This document shows positions 1 through 8,263 of a DNA stretch of 64,000 nt, in pieces. The notes under the pieces were generated by a model. That model was not told the DNA's origin, searched no databases, and saw only the letters and a list, made by a program, of their open reading frames with translations. Position 1 is the stretch's first letter. Each line of letters begins with the position of its first letter. Source of the stretch: Rhodocyclales bacterium (GTDB lineage Bacteria; Pseudomonadota; Gammaproteobacteria; Burkholderiales; Rhodocyclaceae); assembly GCA_028292485.1 (NCBI GenBank), contig JAQGMG010000028.1, positions 1 to 64,000 of the forward strand. Direction: 5' to 3'. The translations under genes were made by a program, and so were the position numbers.

Positions 1-1
1 C

Positions 2-1834
2 GGCAAGTGCGTCGACGTCAAGGATCTGAGTACCAGCCCCGGCGCCGCAATCCAGCAATGGGCATGCGGCGGGGGTGCCAATCAGCGCTGGCTTCTGAAC
101 ACGAGTACCGCCAGTTCCAGCAGTGCCGGTTCGACGGCAAGCTCGTCCACGTCGAGTTCCAGTGCTTCGAGTTCCAGCACTTCGAGTATTTCCATGCCGC
201 CGAACTTCGGCCCCAACGTCCTGATCTTCGATCCGGGCATGTCCGCGTCGACCATCCAGAGCCAGCTCAACAACGTCTTCAACCAGCAGCAGTCGAACCA
301 GTTCGGCACGAACCGTTATGCGCTGCTGTTCAAGCCGGGTACTTACAACGTCGACGTGAATGTCGGCTTCTACACGCACGTGGCCGGTCTGGGTCTGCTG
401 CCCGACAACGTCACCATCAACGGCGCGGTGCATGCGGAAGCCGACTGGTTCGGTGGCAATGCGACGCAGAACTTCTGGCGCGCGGCCGAGAACCTCGCCG
501 TGGTGCCCACAGGCGGCACGAATCGCTGGGCCGTATCGCAGGCTGCGCCTTTCCGCCGCGTCCATGTGCGCGGCAACATGGCGCTCGATGACGGCGGCTG
601 GTCCAGCGGCGGCTTCATCGCCGACACCAAGGTCGATGGCCAGATCAATTCGGGCGGCCAGCAACAATGGCTCACGCGCAATTCGCAACTGGGCAGCTGG
701 GCCGGCTCGAACTGGAATATGGTCTTCGTCGGCGTCAGCGGCGCGCCCTCCGGTGCCACCTGGCCGAGTCCGTCCAACACGGTCGTCGGCCAGGCGCCCG
801 TCGTGCGCGAGAAGCCTTTCCTGATGATCGATGCCGCCGGTAATTACAGCGTCTTCGTCCCGTCACTGCGCACCAATGCCAGCGGCATTACCTGGGGTGC
901 GGGCACGGCAGCGGGTCAGTCGATTGCCATCGGCCAGTTCTACATTGCGCGCCAGGGCGATACGGCGGCGACCATCAACGCCGCCTTGAGTCAGGGCAAG
1001 CATCTGCTCTTCACGCCGGGGGTCTATCACCTCAACGACACCTTGCGCATCGCCAAAGCCAATACCGTGGTGCTCGGTCTCGGTTTCGCCACCTTGGTGC
1101 CGGACAGTGGTGTGACGGCGATGAGCGTTGCCGATGTCGATGGTGTGAAGATCGCCGGTCTGCTATTCGACGCGGGAACGGTCAGCTCGCCGGTGCTGCT
1201 CGACGTAGGCCCGGCGGGTGCTTCGGCCGACCACTCGGGCAATCCGACTTCGTTGCACGATCTGTTCTTCCGTGTGGGCGGTGCCGGCGCCGGCAAGGCG
1301 GCAATCAGTCTGCGCATCAACAGCAACAACGTGATCGGCGATCACTTCTGGATCTGGCGCGCCGACCACGGCAACGGCGTCGGCTGGTCGACCAACACGG
1401 CCGCTAACGGGCTCACCGTCAACGGCGTCAACGTGACCATCTACGGACTCTTCGTCGAGCACTACCAGCAGTATCAGACGGTGTGGAACGGCAACGGCGG
1501 ACGCGTCTATTTCTACCAGAGCGAGATGCCGTACGACGTGCCCGCGCAGAGCAACTGGACGAGCAGTGGCGCGAATGGATTCGCGGCCTACAAGATCGGC
1601 AATTCGGTGACCAGCCACGAGGCCTGGGGGCTGGGCATCTATTGCTATTTCAGTACCAACAGCGGCGTGAAAGCGGCGAATGCCATCGAGGCACCGAATA
1701 ATGCCAGTGTCAAATTCCACAACATGACATCGGTATCTCTCGGCGGCGTCGGCGAGATCACGCACATCGTCAACGGCAAGGGCAGTGCGGCCAACTCGGC
1801 CAGCAATGTGTCGAGATTGAGCGCTTACCCCTGA
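2..1834 (+). CDS. secreted ricin-lectin / Ser-rich linker / beta-helix protein (5' end outside window)
   Basis: The frame is open from base 2, so the start lies upstream of the window. The visible part begins with the end of a ricin-type beta-trefoil lectin repeat (GKCVDVK, then QQW and NQRW, the QxW signature). A roughly 30-residue Ser/Thr/Ala linker follows, then about 545 residues of a pectate-lyase-like right-handed beta-helix region (FGTNRYALLFKPGTY, HLLFTPGVYHLNDT). The last part resembles the twin-helix layout of GH55-type proteins often misnamed adenylyl cyclase or factor 5/8 proteins. The architecture fits an extracellular carbohydrate-active protein with a carbohydrate-binding module. 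The substrate cannot be read from the sequence. An internal ATG at 194 exists but lies inside the linker end and would drop the lectin module. Domain order is seen; family assignment is from memory of homologues. Confidence 0.8.
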   Translation, partial: GKCVDVKDLSTSPGAAIQQWACGGGANQRWLLNTSTASSSSAGSTASSSTSSSSASSSSTSSISMPPNFGPNVLIFDPGMSASTIQSQLNNVFNQQQSNQFGTNRYALLFKPGTYNVDVNVGFYTHVAGLGLLPDNVTINGAVHAEADWFGGNATQNFWRAAENLAVVPTGGTNRWAVSQAAPFRRVHVRGNMALDDGGWSSGGFIADTKVDGQINSGGQQQWLTRNSQLGSWAGSNWNMVFVGVSGAPSGATWPSPSNTVVGQAPVVREKPFLMIDAAGNYSVFVPSLRTNASGITWGAGTAAGQSIAIGQFYIARQGDTAATINAALSQGKHLLFTPGVYHLNDTLRIAKANTVVLGLGFATLVPDSGVTAMSVADVDGVKIAGLLFDAGTVSSPVLLDVGPAGASADHSGNPTSLHDLFFRVGGAGAGKAAISLRINSNNVIGDHFWIWRADHGNGVGWSTNTAANGLTVNGVNVTIYGLFVEHYQQYQTVWNGNGGRVYFYQSEMPYDVPAQSNWTSSGANGFAAYKIGNSVTSHEAWGLGIYCYFSTNSGVKAANAIEAPNNASVKFHNMTSVSLGGVGEITHIVNGKGSAANSASNVSRLSAYP

Positions 1835-2208
1835 CCGGCCTTCGCGGCCCTCCTGTTGCGTGGCAGGAGGGCCGACGACAAGCGCGGCGCGAAACTTGCT
1901 GTCAGCTCCTGAAACATCATTTTGTCATTGCTGCATAGCAAAAAAACGCCGCAACACTCGTGTTTCCGGGCACCAACTGTCAAGCGGAGTGACACAGAAT
2001 GCCTAAAACACGCTATAAATCGCCCATCGCCATTTCCGTTGCTATGCTGTTGAACGGAGCTAGTCGTAAATGGCTGAACCGCCATTGCGATAGTGCGAGT
2101 CAGATCACCGCCCGAATCCGCAGTTGACGTCCGGTGCGTGAATCTGGCAAACGCCGGGCAAAACCCAGGCAACCTGTTGTAACCCGAAAATTACTCAAGG
2201 AGCACGCA
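1835..2208. other. intergenic region with a hairpin and a weak promoter candidate
   Basis: A perfect 10-bp stem (1846-1855 with 1864-1873, 8-nt loop) lies 12 bases after the stop of the beta-helix gene. It has no T-run, so it is either a weak terminator or an mRNA-stabilising hairpin. Further on, TATAAA at 2014-2019 with a poor -35 (GTGACA, 1989-1994) could serve the HU gene. I see no convincing gene here. Confidence 0.4.
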
Positions 2209-2484
2209 TTGAACCAATCCGAACTTATCGCCAAAGTGGCCGAAGTGGCTGACCTCTCCAAGAGCGACGTCGAGCAACTTCTCAAGACCGTAGGTAGCGT
2301 TGTGCAAGACGAACTGAAGGCTGGTGGCGACGTGACCTTGCCAGGTCTTGGCAAGCTGTCCGTCAAGCACAAAGCGGCTCGCAAGGGTCGTAACCCTGCC
2401 ACGGGCATGGAAATCGATATCGCTGCAAAGAATGTCCCTGACTTCTCCGCTGCCAAGGCGTTGAAGGATGCTGTTGCGGGTTGA
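2209..2484 (+). CDS. HU-family nucleoid DNA-binding protein
   Basis: The protein is a 91-residue HU/IHF-type histone-like protein that bends DNA as a dimer. The sequence has the HU pattern throughout: NQSELIAKVAEVADLSKSDVEQ at the N-terminus, the central LPGLGKLSVK turn, the GRNPATG arm and a final SAAKALKDAV helix. I place the start at the TTG at 2209. It gives the usual 90-residue length and has a perfect AAGGAG Shine-Dalgarno at 2197-2202, six bases upstream. The upstream ATG at 2134 would add 25 residues rich in Arg/Lys with no family counterpart. A strong intrinsic terminator follows, so the gene is probably monocistronic. It is one of two HU-type genes in the window, the other being at 57641. 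Confidence 0.93.
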   Translation: MNQSELIAKVAEVADLSKSDVEQLLKTVGSVVQDELKAGGDVTLPGLGKLSVKHKAARKGRNPATGMEIDIAAKNVPDFSAAKALKDAVAG

Positions 2485-2545
2485 TTATTAGCTGGTCTCT
2501 TGCCCGGTTCATGCCGGACGACCGGCCGGTAAATGTTTGTGCAAT

Positions 2546-2572
2546 AAAGGCCCTTCGGGGCCTTTGTTGTTT
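2546..2572 (+). terminator. intrinsic terminator after HU gene
   Basis: An 8-bp perfect stem (AAAGGCCC/GGGCCTTT) with a stable TTCG tetraloop is followed by GTTGTTT. It lies 61 bases after the HU stop. Confidence 0.85.
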
Positions 2573-2761
2573 CCCGGTGTTCTGCTGTCCATGACAGAAA
2601 CGTAATTGGGCGGGTACGACATTCGTCCGGAAGGATTGGCGGGTTTTGAATGCGATCCGGGCGCGATCCCTGCTGACAAGGCCTGGTGTGACAGCTTTCA
2701 TGTGCCGCAGCAGACGATGCGCACGGTCGTCGGCGCGCGGAACATACGACAGAGGTGAATC

Positions 2762-3595
2762 ATGAAGACCGTCAAGCTACCTTCTGGCGAAAACGTTCCG
2801 GCGCTGGGCATGGGCACCTGGAACATTGGCAATAGTGGCGCGCAGCGGGCGGAAGAAATTGCAACGCTGCAGCTCGGGCTTGCCATGGGCTTGCGCTTGA
2901 TCGATACCGCCGAGATGTATGGTGAGGGCGATTCCGAGACGCTGATCGGCGAGGCCATCGCAGGTCGCCGCGAAGACGTCTTTCTCGTCAGCAAGGTCTA
3001 TCCGCATAACGCCTCGCGTCGTGGCACCGTGGCCGCCTGCGAGCGCAGCCTGCGCCGCTTGCGCACCGACCGCATCGATCTCTATTTGCTGCACTGGCGC
3101 GACAATGTGGCTCTCGCCGAAACGCTGGACGCTTTCGCACGATTGCAGGAAGACGGCAAGATCCGCTATTTCGGCGTGAGCAATTTCGATGTAACCGATA
3201 TGGAAGAATTGTTTGCCCTGCCGCAAGGCGTGAACATTGCAACCGACCAGGTTCTCTACAACCTGATGCGTCGCGGCATCGAGTGGGACTTGCTGCCATG
3301 GTGCCGGCAGCGTGGCATTCCCTTGATGGCCTATTCGCCGATCGAGCAGGCGCGTCTCATCAGCAACCCCAGACTGGCCGACTTCGCACAACGCCATGGC
3401 ATGACGCCGGCACAAGCAGCGCTGAGCTGGTTGCTGGCCAAGGACGATGTCATCGCCATACCCAAGACAGGCCATCGCAAGCGGTTGCGTGAAAACATGC
3501 TGGCACTGGAGCACCCGCTGACAGCTGAACAAATGGCCGAGCTGGAGGCCCTGTTTCCACCGCCGAAAGTTGCCCGCCCGCTGGAGATGCTGTAA
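2762..3595 (+). CDS. aldo/keto reductase, YeaE-like
   Basis: This is a 277-residue cytoplasmic NADPH-dependent aldo/keto reductase of the AKR superfamily. The TIM-barrel tetrad is visible as D and Y in LIDTAEMYG, K in FLVSKVYP and H in LYLLHWR. The cofactor loop is visible in AIPKTGH near the C-terminus. The sequence closely follows E. coli YeaE, a methylglyoxal reductase, through DLLPWC and MAYSPIEQ to the end. The expected activity is reduction of methylglyoxal or similar aldehydes. The ATG is preceded by AGAGGTGA. The gene stands alone, with a secreted unknown 51 bases downstream. The exact substrate is an inference from YeaE. Confidence 0.9.
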   Translation: MKTVKLPSGENVPALGMGTWNIGNSGAQRAEEIATLQLGLAMGLRLIDTAEMYGEGDSETLIGEAIAGRREDVFLVSKVYPHNASRRGTVAACERSLRRLRTDRIDLYLLHWRDNVALAETLDAFARLQEDGKIRYFGVSNFDVTDMEELFALPQGVNIATDQVLYNLMRRGIEWDLLPWCRQRGIPLMAYSPIEQARLISNPRLADFAQRHGMTPAQAALSWLLAKDDVIAIPKTGHRKRLRENMLALEHPLTAEQMAELEALFPPPKVARPLEML

Positions 3596-3646
3596 GTACG
3601 ATGCTGTGAGTACGTTATCCACGAAGCATGATGCGAAGGAAATGTC

Positions 3647-4309
3647 ATGAAGCTGCCATACGTCCTGTCCTGCCTGTGTACCCTTGCCTGCGGCATTGCT
3701 GTTGCCCAGACGGCCACGCCGGCGCCTGCACAACGCCTGAGCGGCCAGATCATCGCGCTCGACGGCAGCGACCTGCAGATGCGCTCCGACAGCGGCCAGG
3801 CGCTCAAGGTGAAACTGAGCAACGATTACCGGGTGGTCGCTGTCACGCGCGGCGACCTGTCGAAAGTTGCGCCGAATGCGTATATCGGCGTCGCCGCGAT
3901 GCCGCAGCCCGACGGCACGCTCAATGCCATCGACATTCGCGTATTTCCCGAGTCGATGCGTGGCACGGGCGAAGGTCACCGGCTCATGGCCTCCGGTGCT
4001 GGGGGCACGATGACCAATGCTACTGTTGCCGCGGTCAGCGCCACCCAGCCCGGGGCTTACATGACGAATGCAACGGTCAGCGAAGTGGCGAACGCCGATC
4101 AGGCGCGCAAGATCACCGTCAAATACAACAGCGGTGAGAAAGTGGTGCTCGTACAACCCAACACGCCGGTAATGTTGATTCAGGATGGTGACCGGGCAAT
4201 GCTCGTCAGTGGCGCGCGCATTGTGGTGAGTGTCAGCACGCAGGCCGACGGATCACTGCTCGGCAATCGTGTGACGGTCGGACTGAATGGCGCTGTGCCG
4301 CCGTTGTGA
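3647..4309 (+). CDS. secreted protein with OB-like domain (DUF5666-like), unknown function
   Basis: The 220-residue product begins with a Sec signal peptide (MKLPYVLSCLCTLACGIAVAQ, cleavage after AVA). The mature part starts with an OB-type beta-barrel pattern, LSGQIIALDGSDLQMRSDSG then VTRGDLSKVAPNAYIGVAA. That pattern is typical of DUF5666-like periplasmic proteins, in which a modified base value is expanded around a metal or lipid. A second set of beta-strands follows, including a repeated MTNATV motif (about residues 123-128 and 144-149) that hints at a short internal duplication. There are no catalytic motifs I recognise. Function is not known. Confidence 0.75.
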   Translation: MKLPYVLSCLCTLACGIAVAQTATPAPAQRLSGQIIALDGSDLQMRSDSGQALKVKLSNDYRVVAVTRGDLSKVAPNAYIGVAAMPQPDGTLNAIDIRVFPESMRGTGEGHRLMASGAGGTMTNATVAAVSATQPGAYMTNATVSEVANADQARKITVKYNSGEKVVLVQPNTPVMLIQDGDRAMLVSGARIVVSVSTQADGSLLGNRVTVGLNGAVPPL

Positions 4310-4320
4310 GGCACGCAAGG

Positions 4321-4520
4321 CATTAAAAGGAAATTACATACTTGACTTGCAGAACGGCAAATCACGTTTGGAAATGCGATTTCTGCCAATTCTCGTCATT
4401 CCCGCGAAAGCGGGAATCCACTTCTACGTGAGGACTGTGCCACCGAGTGGATTCCCGCTTTCGCGGGAATGACGAGAATTGGGGCGCTGCAAGTCGAGTA
4501 TGTAATTCCCATTAAAAAGG
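4321..4520. mobile_element. composite palindromic MITE-like element containing a REP pair
   Basis: The core at 4388-4480 is an inverted pair of the REP unit GTCATTCCCGCGAAAGCGGG with a TTCTACGTGAGGACTG spacer. It is enclosed by outer inverted arms at 4329-4352 and 4487-4509 (ATTACATACTTGACTTGCAG and its near-perfect complement). Outside the arms are near-identical direct repeats, CATTAAAAGG (4321-4330) and CATTAAAAAGG (4510-4520), which look like a target duplication. There is no transposase. Related copies lie at 45449 and 62029, and core-only copies lie elsewhere in the window. Confidence 0.7.
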
Positions 4521-4541
4521 CCCGCGCAATGCGGGCCTTTT
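4514..4541 (-). terminator. bidirectional intrinsic terminator
   Basis: An 11-bp stem AAAAGGCCCGC/GCGGGCCTTTT with a 5-nt loop gives T-runs on both strands. It lies 29 bases past the stop of the minus-strand gene at 4570, and the upstream plus-strand gene could also use it. Confidence 0.85.
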
Positions 4542-4569
4542 CTCGTGTGATCAAAAGTGCTGGCGGCGT

Positions 4570-5454
4570 CTATCTCATCTTCGCCAGCGTGGCCTGCAGT
4601 TTCACCGAAGCCGTCCTGCTGCCGGCTTCGCACTCGAAGTCTGTATCGTTGGGGGCGAGTTGTTCATCGAGGTAGCTGCGGATCCTGATGATGCCGTCGT
4701 AGCCTTGCTCCGTGGCGTCTTCCATCATCGACGCGAGGGCGTTGAGTACGGCCTTCTTGCAGGCAGCTTCGCGCCCGAGTTCCTTGACGCTGGCTTCGCC
4801 GTCATAGTCGTTGGGGCCATAGCGTTCGCTGTAGAAAGGTGCCTTGTTGGGTCCCCAATGTATTCTGGTCGGACCGAGAATCGTTTTCGCTTCAGGCAGG
4901 GTCAGGGCATCTTCCAGGGGTAGAAAAATCGCGTTTTTTGAAGGCGGGTTTCTGCGCTTCAAGGCGGCCTGTTTCACCGGATCGCGCTCGATCTCTTCGG
5001 CGCGTCGAACACCATCCTGCGTCAGGGCGAATTCGCTGATGAGCTGAACTTCCGAGGTGCGGCGCCCTGCACGGCAGTCAAAGCCTTCATTGCTGAAAGC
5101 GCCCTCGTCGCCCACCCTGCCCCGGATATTGACGACGGCATCGAAGCCCATCTTCTTCGCATCCTTGATCAGCGACTCCACAATCCTTTCGAAGCCCTCC
5201 ATGCACAGGACATCGGGATTTCTTCCGAACGGCGCAATGCTGATTCCGCTACGACTGTGCGTATCCGGTCTGGATTTCTCGATGGGCGGTGAAGACGCCT
5301 GCGTACCGAAGAAAAGCCGCACGGAGGGATCGAGAATCTCCTGTACGTCAGGGTGCGCCAGGACGCGTTTGAACGGATAGAAGACGTTTTCTGCCATGGC
5401 CGAATTGACCAGCATTGTCAGAAACAGCGAAATCACAATCTTATGCAGATGCAT
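4570..5454 (-). CDS. secreted protein with duplicated YbjQ-like Cys domain, unknown function
   Basis: The 294-residue product has a signal peptide (MHLHKIVISLFLTMLVNSAMA). It contains two copies of one roughly 50-residue unit. The first (about residues 83-137) runs from a Cys through MGFDAVVNIRGR to FDCRAGRRTSEVQL. The second (about 232-287) runs from a Cys through QGYDGIIRIRSY to FECEAGSRTASVKL. Each has a Cys pair that could form a disulfide. The GFDAVVNIRG pattern recalls the YbjQ/heavy-metal-binding fold, where such a helix-strand precedes a small pentameric barrel; this relation is inference. The gene is monocistronic and ends at the terminator at 4514-4541. The function is unknown. Confidence 0.75.
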   Translation of the reverse strand: MHLHKIVISLFLTMLVNSAMAENVFYPFKRVLAHPDVQEILDPSVRLFFGTQASSPPIEKSRPDTHSRSGISIAPFGRNPDVLCMEGFERIVESLIKDAKKMGFDAVVNIRGRVGDEGAFSNEGFDCRAGRRTSEVQLISEFALTQDGVRRAEEIERDPVKQAALKRRNPPSKNAIFLPLEDALTLPEAKTILGPTRIHWGPNKAPFYSERYGPNDYDGEASVKELGREAACKKAVLNALASMMEDATEQGYDGIIRIRSYLDEQLAPNDTDFECEAGSRTASVKLQATLAKMR

Positions 5455-5644
5455 CTATTTCTCCCCGGGGCTTTTTCTTGAATGTCATGTCGTGCTGCGG
5501 CGCAATGTTGCCTCATCGACAACATCTTTGCACTTCATGTCGGCGATACGTCACACAATTGGCGACAAATTCACGGCCAAGCCTTGACGGCTGCCATTCT
5601 TTGTTGAACGATGCAAACTCGTTAACTGCGAAAGGAGGTGATCC

Positions 5645-5728
5645 GTGGAGTATTTTTCATCGGTTGTGCTGTCTGGTGAATTTCTTGACGTGAGTACTTT
5701 GCTGGAGCGCTCCGCGTCGAGTACCTGA
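5645..5728 (+). CDS. possible 27-residue peptide with a 13-base perfect Shine-Dalgarno
   Basis: A GTG-initiated frame encodes MEYFSSVVLSGEFLDVSTLL followed by ERSASST. It is preceded by AAAGGAGGTGATCC (5631-5644), which matches the full complement of the 16S rRNA 3' end, but the spacing to GTG is very short. Closer reading makes initiation at this GTG possible but not certain. An intrinsic terminator 39 bases downstream makes this a compact transcription unit just before egtB. It could be a leader peptide, a small membrane or regulatory peptide, or a remnant of a gene start. I do not recognise a family. The real nature is open. Confidence 0.4.
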   Translation: MEYFSSVVLSGEFLDVSTLLERSASST

Positions 5729-5766
5729 TCATCCGACAACGCAGCTAGATTACTGATGAATTGCAG

Positions 5767-5795
5767 AAGGGCCCGCCTGAACAGCGGGCCTTTTT
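5767..5795 (+). terminator. intrinsic terminator upstream of egtB
   Basis: A 7-bp stem GGCCCGC/GCGGGCC with the 7-nt loop CTGAACA is followed by TTTTT. It lies in front of egtB and after the small frame at 5645, so it ends that short transcript or attenuates egtB. Confidence 0.8.
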
Positions 5796-5934
5796 GTTGC
5801 TGAAGCTCCCATTTGATGGCTTGTCACAAAGAGGCTACAAAGGAGCGATACTGTGGGCGCTCACGATTTCAAGCCTTGTAGTTGGCATCACAAACCCCCA
5901 TGTGTTTCGTCCCAGCATCCAGCAGGAGAGTGCG

Positions 5935-7260
5935 GTGGCCGATCTTCACCAGAGCCGGATTTACGATGGTCGCGAACTGCTGACGCGTCGCTATGACGTG
6001 GTGCGTGCGCTCAGTGAGGCGCTGGCCGCGCCGCTGTCACCGGAAGACCAGTGCGTGCAGTCGATGCCGGATGCGAGTCCGGCCAAGTGGCATCTGGCGC
6101 ACACCAGCTGGTTCTTCGAAACGGTCGTACTCAGGACGCATGTACCCGGCTACCGGGTGTTCGACGAGCAGTTCCACTATCTTTTCAATTCCTATTACGA
6201 AGCGCTCGGCCCGCGCCAGCTGCGTGCCGAGCGAGGGTTGCTGACCCGTCCGCCGCTGCAACAGGTGATGCAATACCGCGAGCACGTCGACGCGGCCATG
6301 CGCAATTTTGCAAAGGTGGCGGACGAAGCTACCTGGTCGGTGGCGGCGCCGCTCATCGTCCTCGGGCTCAATCACGAGCAGCAGCATCAGGAGCTGTTGC
6401 TGACGGACATCAAGCATCTCCTGTCGCGCAATGCGCTACTGCCCGCATATTCGGCCGGTGCGCAGCGAAAAGCGCACGATGCGCTGTCGCTGTCGTGGGT
6501 CGACTGTCCGGGCGGCCGGATAGAGGTCGGCCATGAGGGAACGAGTTTTGCGTTCGACAACGAAACGCCGCGCCACGAGGTCTTGTTGCGCCCTTACCAG
6601 CTTGCCAGTTGCTGTGTGACGAATGGCGATTTCCTCGCCTTCATCAACGACGGCGGCTATCGGCGACCGGAATTCTGGTTGGCGGATGGCTGGGCCATGG
6701 TCAAGGCGCAGGACTGGCGCGCACCGCTGTATTGGCAGGAGAAGGAAAAGGAAAAAGAGAAGGACGGGGTGGGGCAGACTGCCTGGCAGATCTTCACGCT
6801 GCATGGCTTGCGTCACCTGGATGCAGCGGAGCCGGTGTGTCATCTGAGTTTCTATGAAGCGACAGCTTATGCGAACTGGGCAGACGCCCGCCTGCCGACC
6901 GAGTTCGAATGGGAAGCGGCGAGCAGTCTGGTGGGGTTCGACGGGCGCTTTCTCGATCCGGCGAATATTCACCCCGGTGCGGCGCAGGCGGATGAGTCGG
7001 TGCCCTCGCGTTTGCTGCAGATGTATGGCGATGTGTGGGAGTGGACGCGGTCGTCCTACGATCCGTATCCGGGTTTCAAACCGTTCAGTGGGGCAGTGGG
7101 CGAATACAACGGCAAGTTCATGGTGGGCCAGATTGTCTTGCGCGGTGGCAGTTGTGCCACGCCAGAAGGACATATGCGGCCCAGCTACCGGAATTTTTTC
7201 CCGCCCGGGGCGCGCTGGCAGTTTTCCGGCCTGCGATTGGCCCGTGATATTGGCGCGTGA
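5935..7260 (+). CDS. egtB: ergothioneine biosynthesis sulfoxide synthase EgtB
   Basis: EgtB is a non-haem iron enzyme that joins hercynine (trimethylhistidine) with cysteine or gamma-glutamylcysteine using O2. The 441-residue product has an N-terminal DinB-type four-helix domain and a C-terminal formylglycine-generating-enzyme fold. The iron site is visible as H56 in WHLAHTSWF and the H147-x3-H151-x-E153 motif in NHEQQHQE. The C-terminal FGE-like hallmarks are LPTEFEWE, GDVWEWT and VLRGGSC. I chose the GTG at 5935 because AGGAG at 5924-5928 is six bases upstream. Longer readings would pass through the terminator hairpin at 5767-5795. The poly-Glu/Lys insert around 6737-6765 (EKEKEKEKD) is unusual and probably a surface loop. 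egtD follows after 21 bases. Confidence 0.95.
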   Translation: MADLHQSRIYDGRELLTRRYDVVRALSEALAAPLSPEDQCVQSMPDASPAKWHLAHTSWFFETVVLRTHVPGYRVFDEQFHYLFNSYYEALGPRQLRAERGLLTRPPLQQVMQYREHVDAAMRNFAKVADEATWSVAAPLIVLGLNHEQQHQELLLTDIKHLLSRNALLPAYSAGAQRKAHDALSLSWVDCPGGRIEVGHEGTSFAFDNETPRHEVLLRPYQLASCCVTNGDFLAFINDGGYRRPEFWLADGWAMVKAQDWRAPLYWQEKEKEKEKDGVGQTAWQIFTLHGLRHLDAAEPVCHLSFYEATAYANWADARLPTEFEWEAASSLVGFDGRFLDPANIHPGAAQADESVPSRLLQMYGDVWEWTRSSYDPYPGFKPFSGAVGEYNGKFMVGQIVLRGGSCATPEGHMRPSYRNFFPPGARWQFSGLRLARDIGA

Positions 7261-7281
7261 CATTCAAGGACAACAAGAACC

Positions 7282-8247
7282 ATGAACACAGTTCCCTTAT
7301 TCCAGGCCCTGCCGGATAACGAGTGCGACGAATTTGCGTGCGAGCTGAGCGAGGGTTTGCGCATGAAGCCGCGTCAGGTGTCGCCGAAATTCTTTTACGA
7401 CGCGGCCGGCTCTGTGCTGTTCGACCGTATCTGCGAGCTGCCGGAGTACTACCCGACGCGTACCGAAATCGGCATTCTCACGACGCATGCCGCTGACATC
7501 GCGGCCAGCATCGGCCCCAACGCGGAGATCGTCGAGTTCGGCGCAGGCTCGAGCCGCAAGGTACGCCTGCTGCTCGACGCCCTGCACCGACCGCAGCGTT
7601 TCGTGCCGATCGATATTTCCGGCGAACATCTGCATGCTTCCGCTGACGTGCTGCGCGAGGCTTACCCGGCACTGGAGATCCGCCCCATCGTTGCAGACTT
7701 CACGCGTCCCGTCGCGTTGCCACCGCGCATGCCGGGGCACGGTGCGCGCGTGGGATTTTTCCCGGGTTCGAGCATCGGCAATTTCGATCCGCACGAAGCG
7801 CGGCGTTTCCTGCGGCAGGTCGCCAATCAGCTGCGTGGCGGTGGCCTGTTGATCGGCACCGACCTGATCAAGGAGCCAGCGATACTGCATGCCGCCTACA
7901 ACGATGCGGCGGGCGTTACGGCGGCATTCAACCGCAACCTGCTGGTACGTGCCAACCGCGAACTTGGCGCCGATTTCGAGGTCGATGATTTCGCGCATTA
8001 CGCTTTTTACAATGCGCCGCTGCAGCGTATTGAAATGCACCTCGTCAGCCACCGCAGTCAGGAAGTACATATCGGCGATGAGACTTTTCACTTCAGCGAA
8101 GGCGACTCGATTCATACCGAGAATTCGTACAAATTCACGGTCGAAGGCTTCCACGCCATGGCTGTCGAAGCGGGCTTCCGCCCGGCCGCGACATGGTGCG
8201 ATGGGCAGCGCTGGTTCGGGCTGCACTGGCTCGAAGCACCGGCCTGA
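7282..8247 (+). CDS. egtD: L-histidine N-alpha-methyltransferase EgtD
   Basis: EgtD trimethylates histidine with S-adenosylmethionine to give hercynine, the substrate of EgtB. The 321-residue length and sequence fit the family. The N-terminal region has PRQVSPKFFYDAAGSVLFD and the histidine-site segment ELPEYYPTRTE. The SAM-binding glycine motif is EFGAGSSRK, followed by VPIDIS and FFPGSSIGNF. The C-terminal segment is IHTENSYKF. It follows egtB directly with an RBS-containing gap (CAAGGACAACAAGAACC), so the pair is an operon. EgtC and EgtE were not found nearby; an EgtB using cysteine directly would not need EgtC. Confidence 0.96.
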   Translation: MNTVPLFQALPDNECDEFACELSEGLRMKPRQVSPKFFYDAAGSVLFDRICELPEYYPTRTEIGILTTHAADIAASIGPNAEIVEFGAGSSRKVRLLLDALHRPQRFVPIDISGEHLHASADVLREAYPALEIRPIVADFTRPVALPPRMPGHGARVGFFPGSSIGNFDPHEARRFLRQVANQLRGGGLLIGTDLIKEPAILHAAYNDAAGVTAAFNRNLLVRANRELGADFEVDDFAHYAFYNAPLQRIEMHLVSHRSQEVHIGDETFHFSEGDSIHTENSYKFTVEGFHAMAVEAGFRPAATWCDGQRWFGLHWLEAPA

Positions 8248-8263
8248 CTCTGGGAGAAGCGAC

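Noticed and set aside
2777-4156. Open frame of 459 codons on the minus strand
   Set aside because: It covers the aldo/keto reductase and the secreted DUF5666-like gene in antisense and has no motif or RBS.
5761-5934. N-terminal extension of egtB to 5761
   Set aside because: It would start inside a terminator hairpin and has no family counterpart; the GTG at 5935 has a good RBS.
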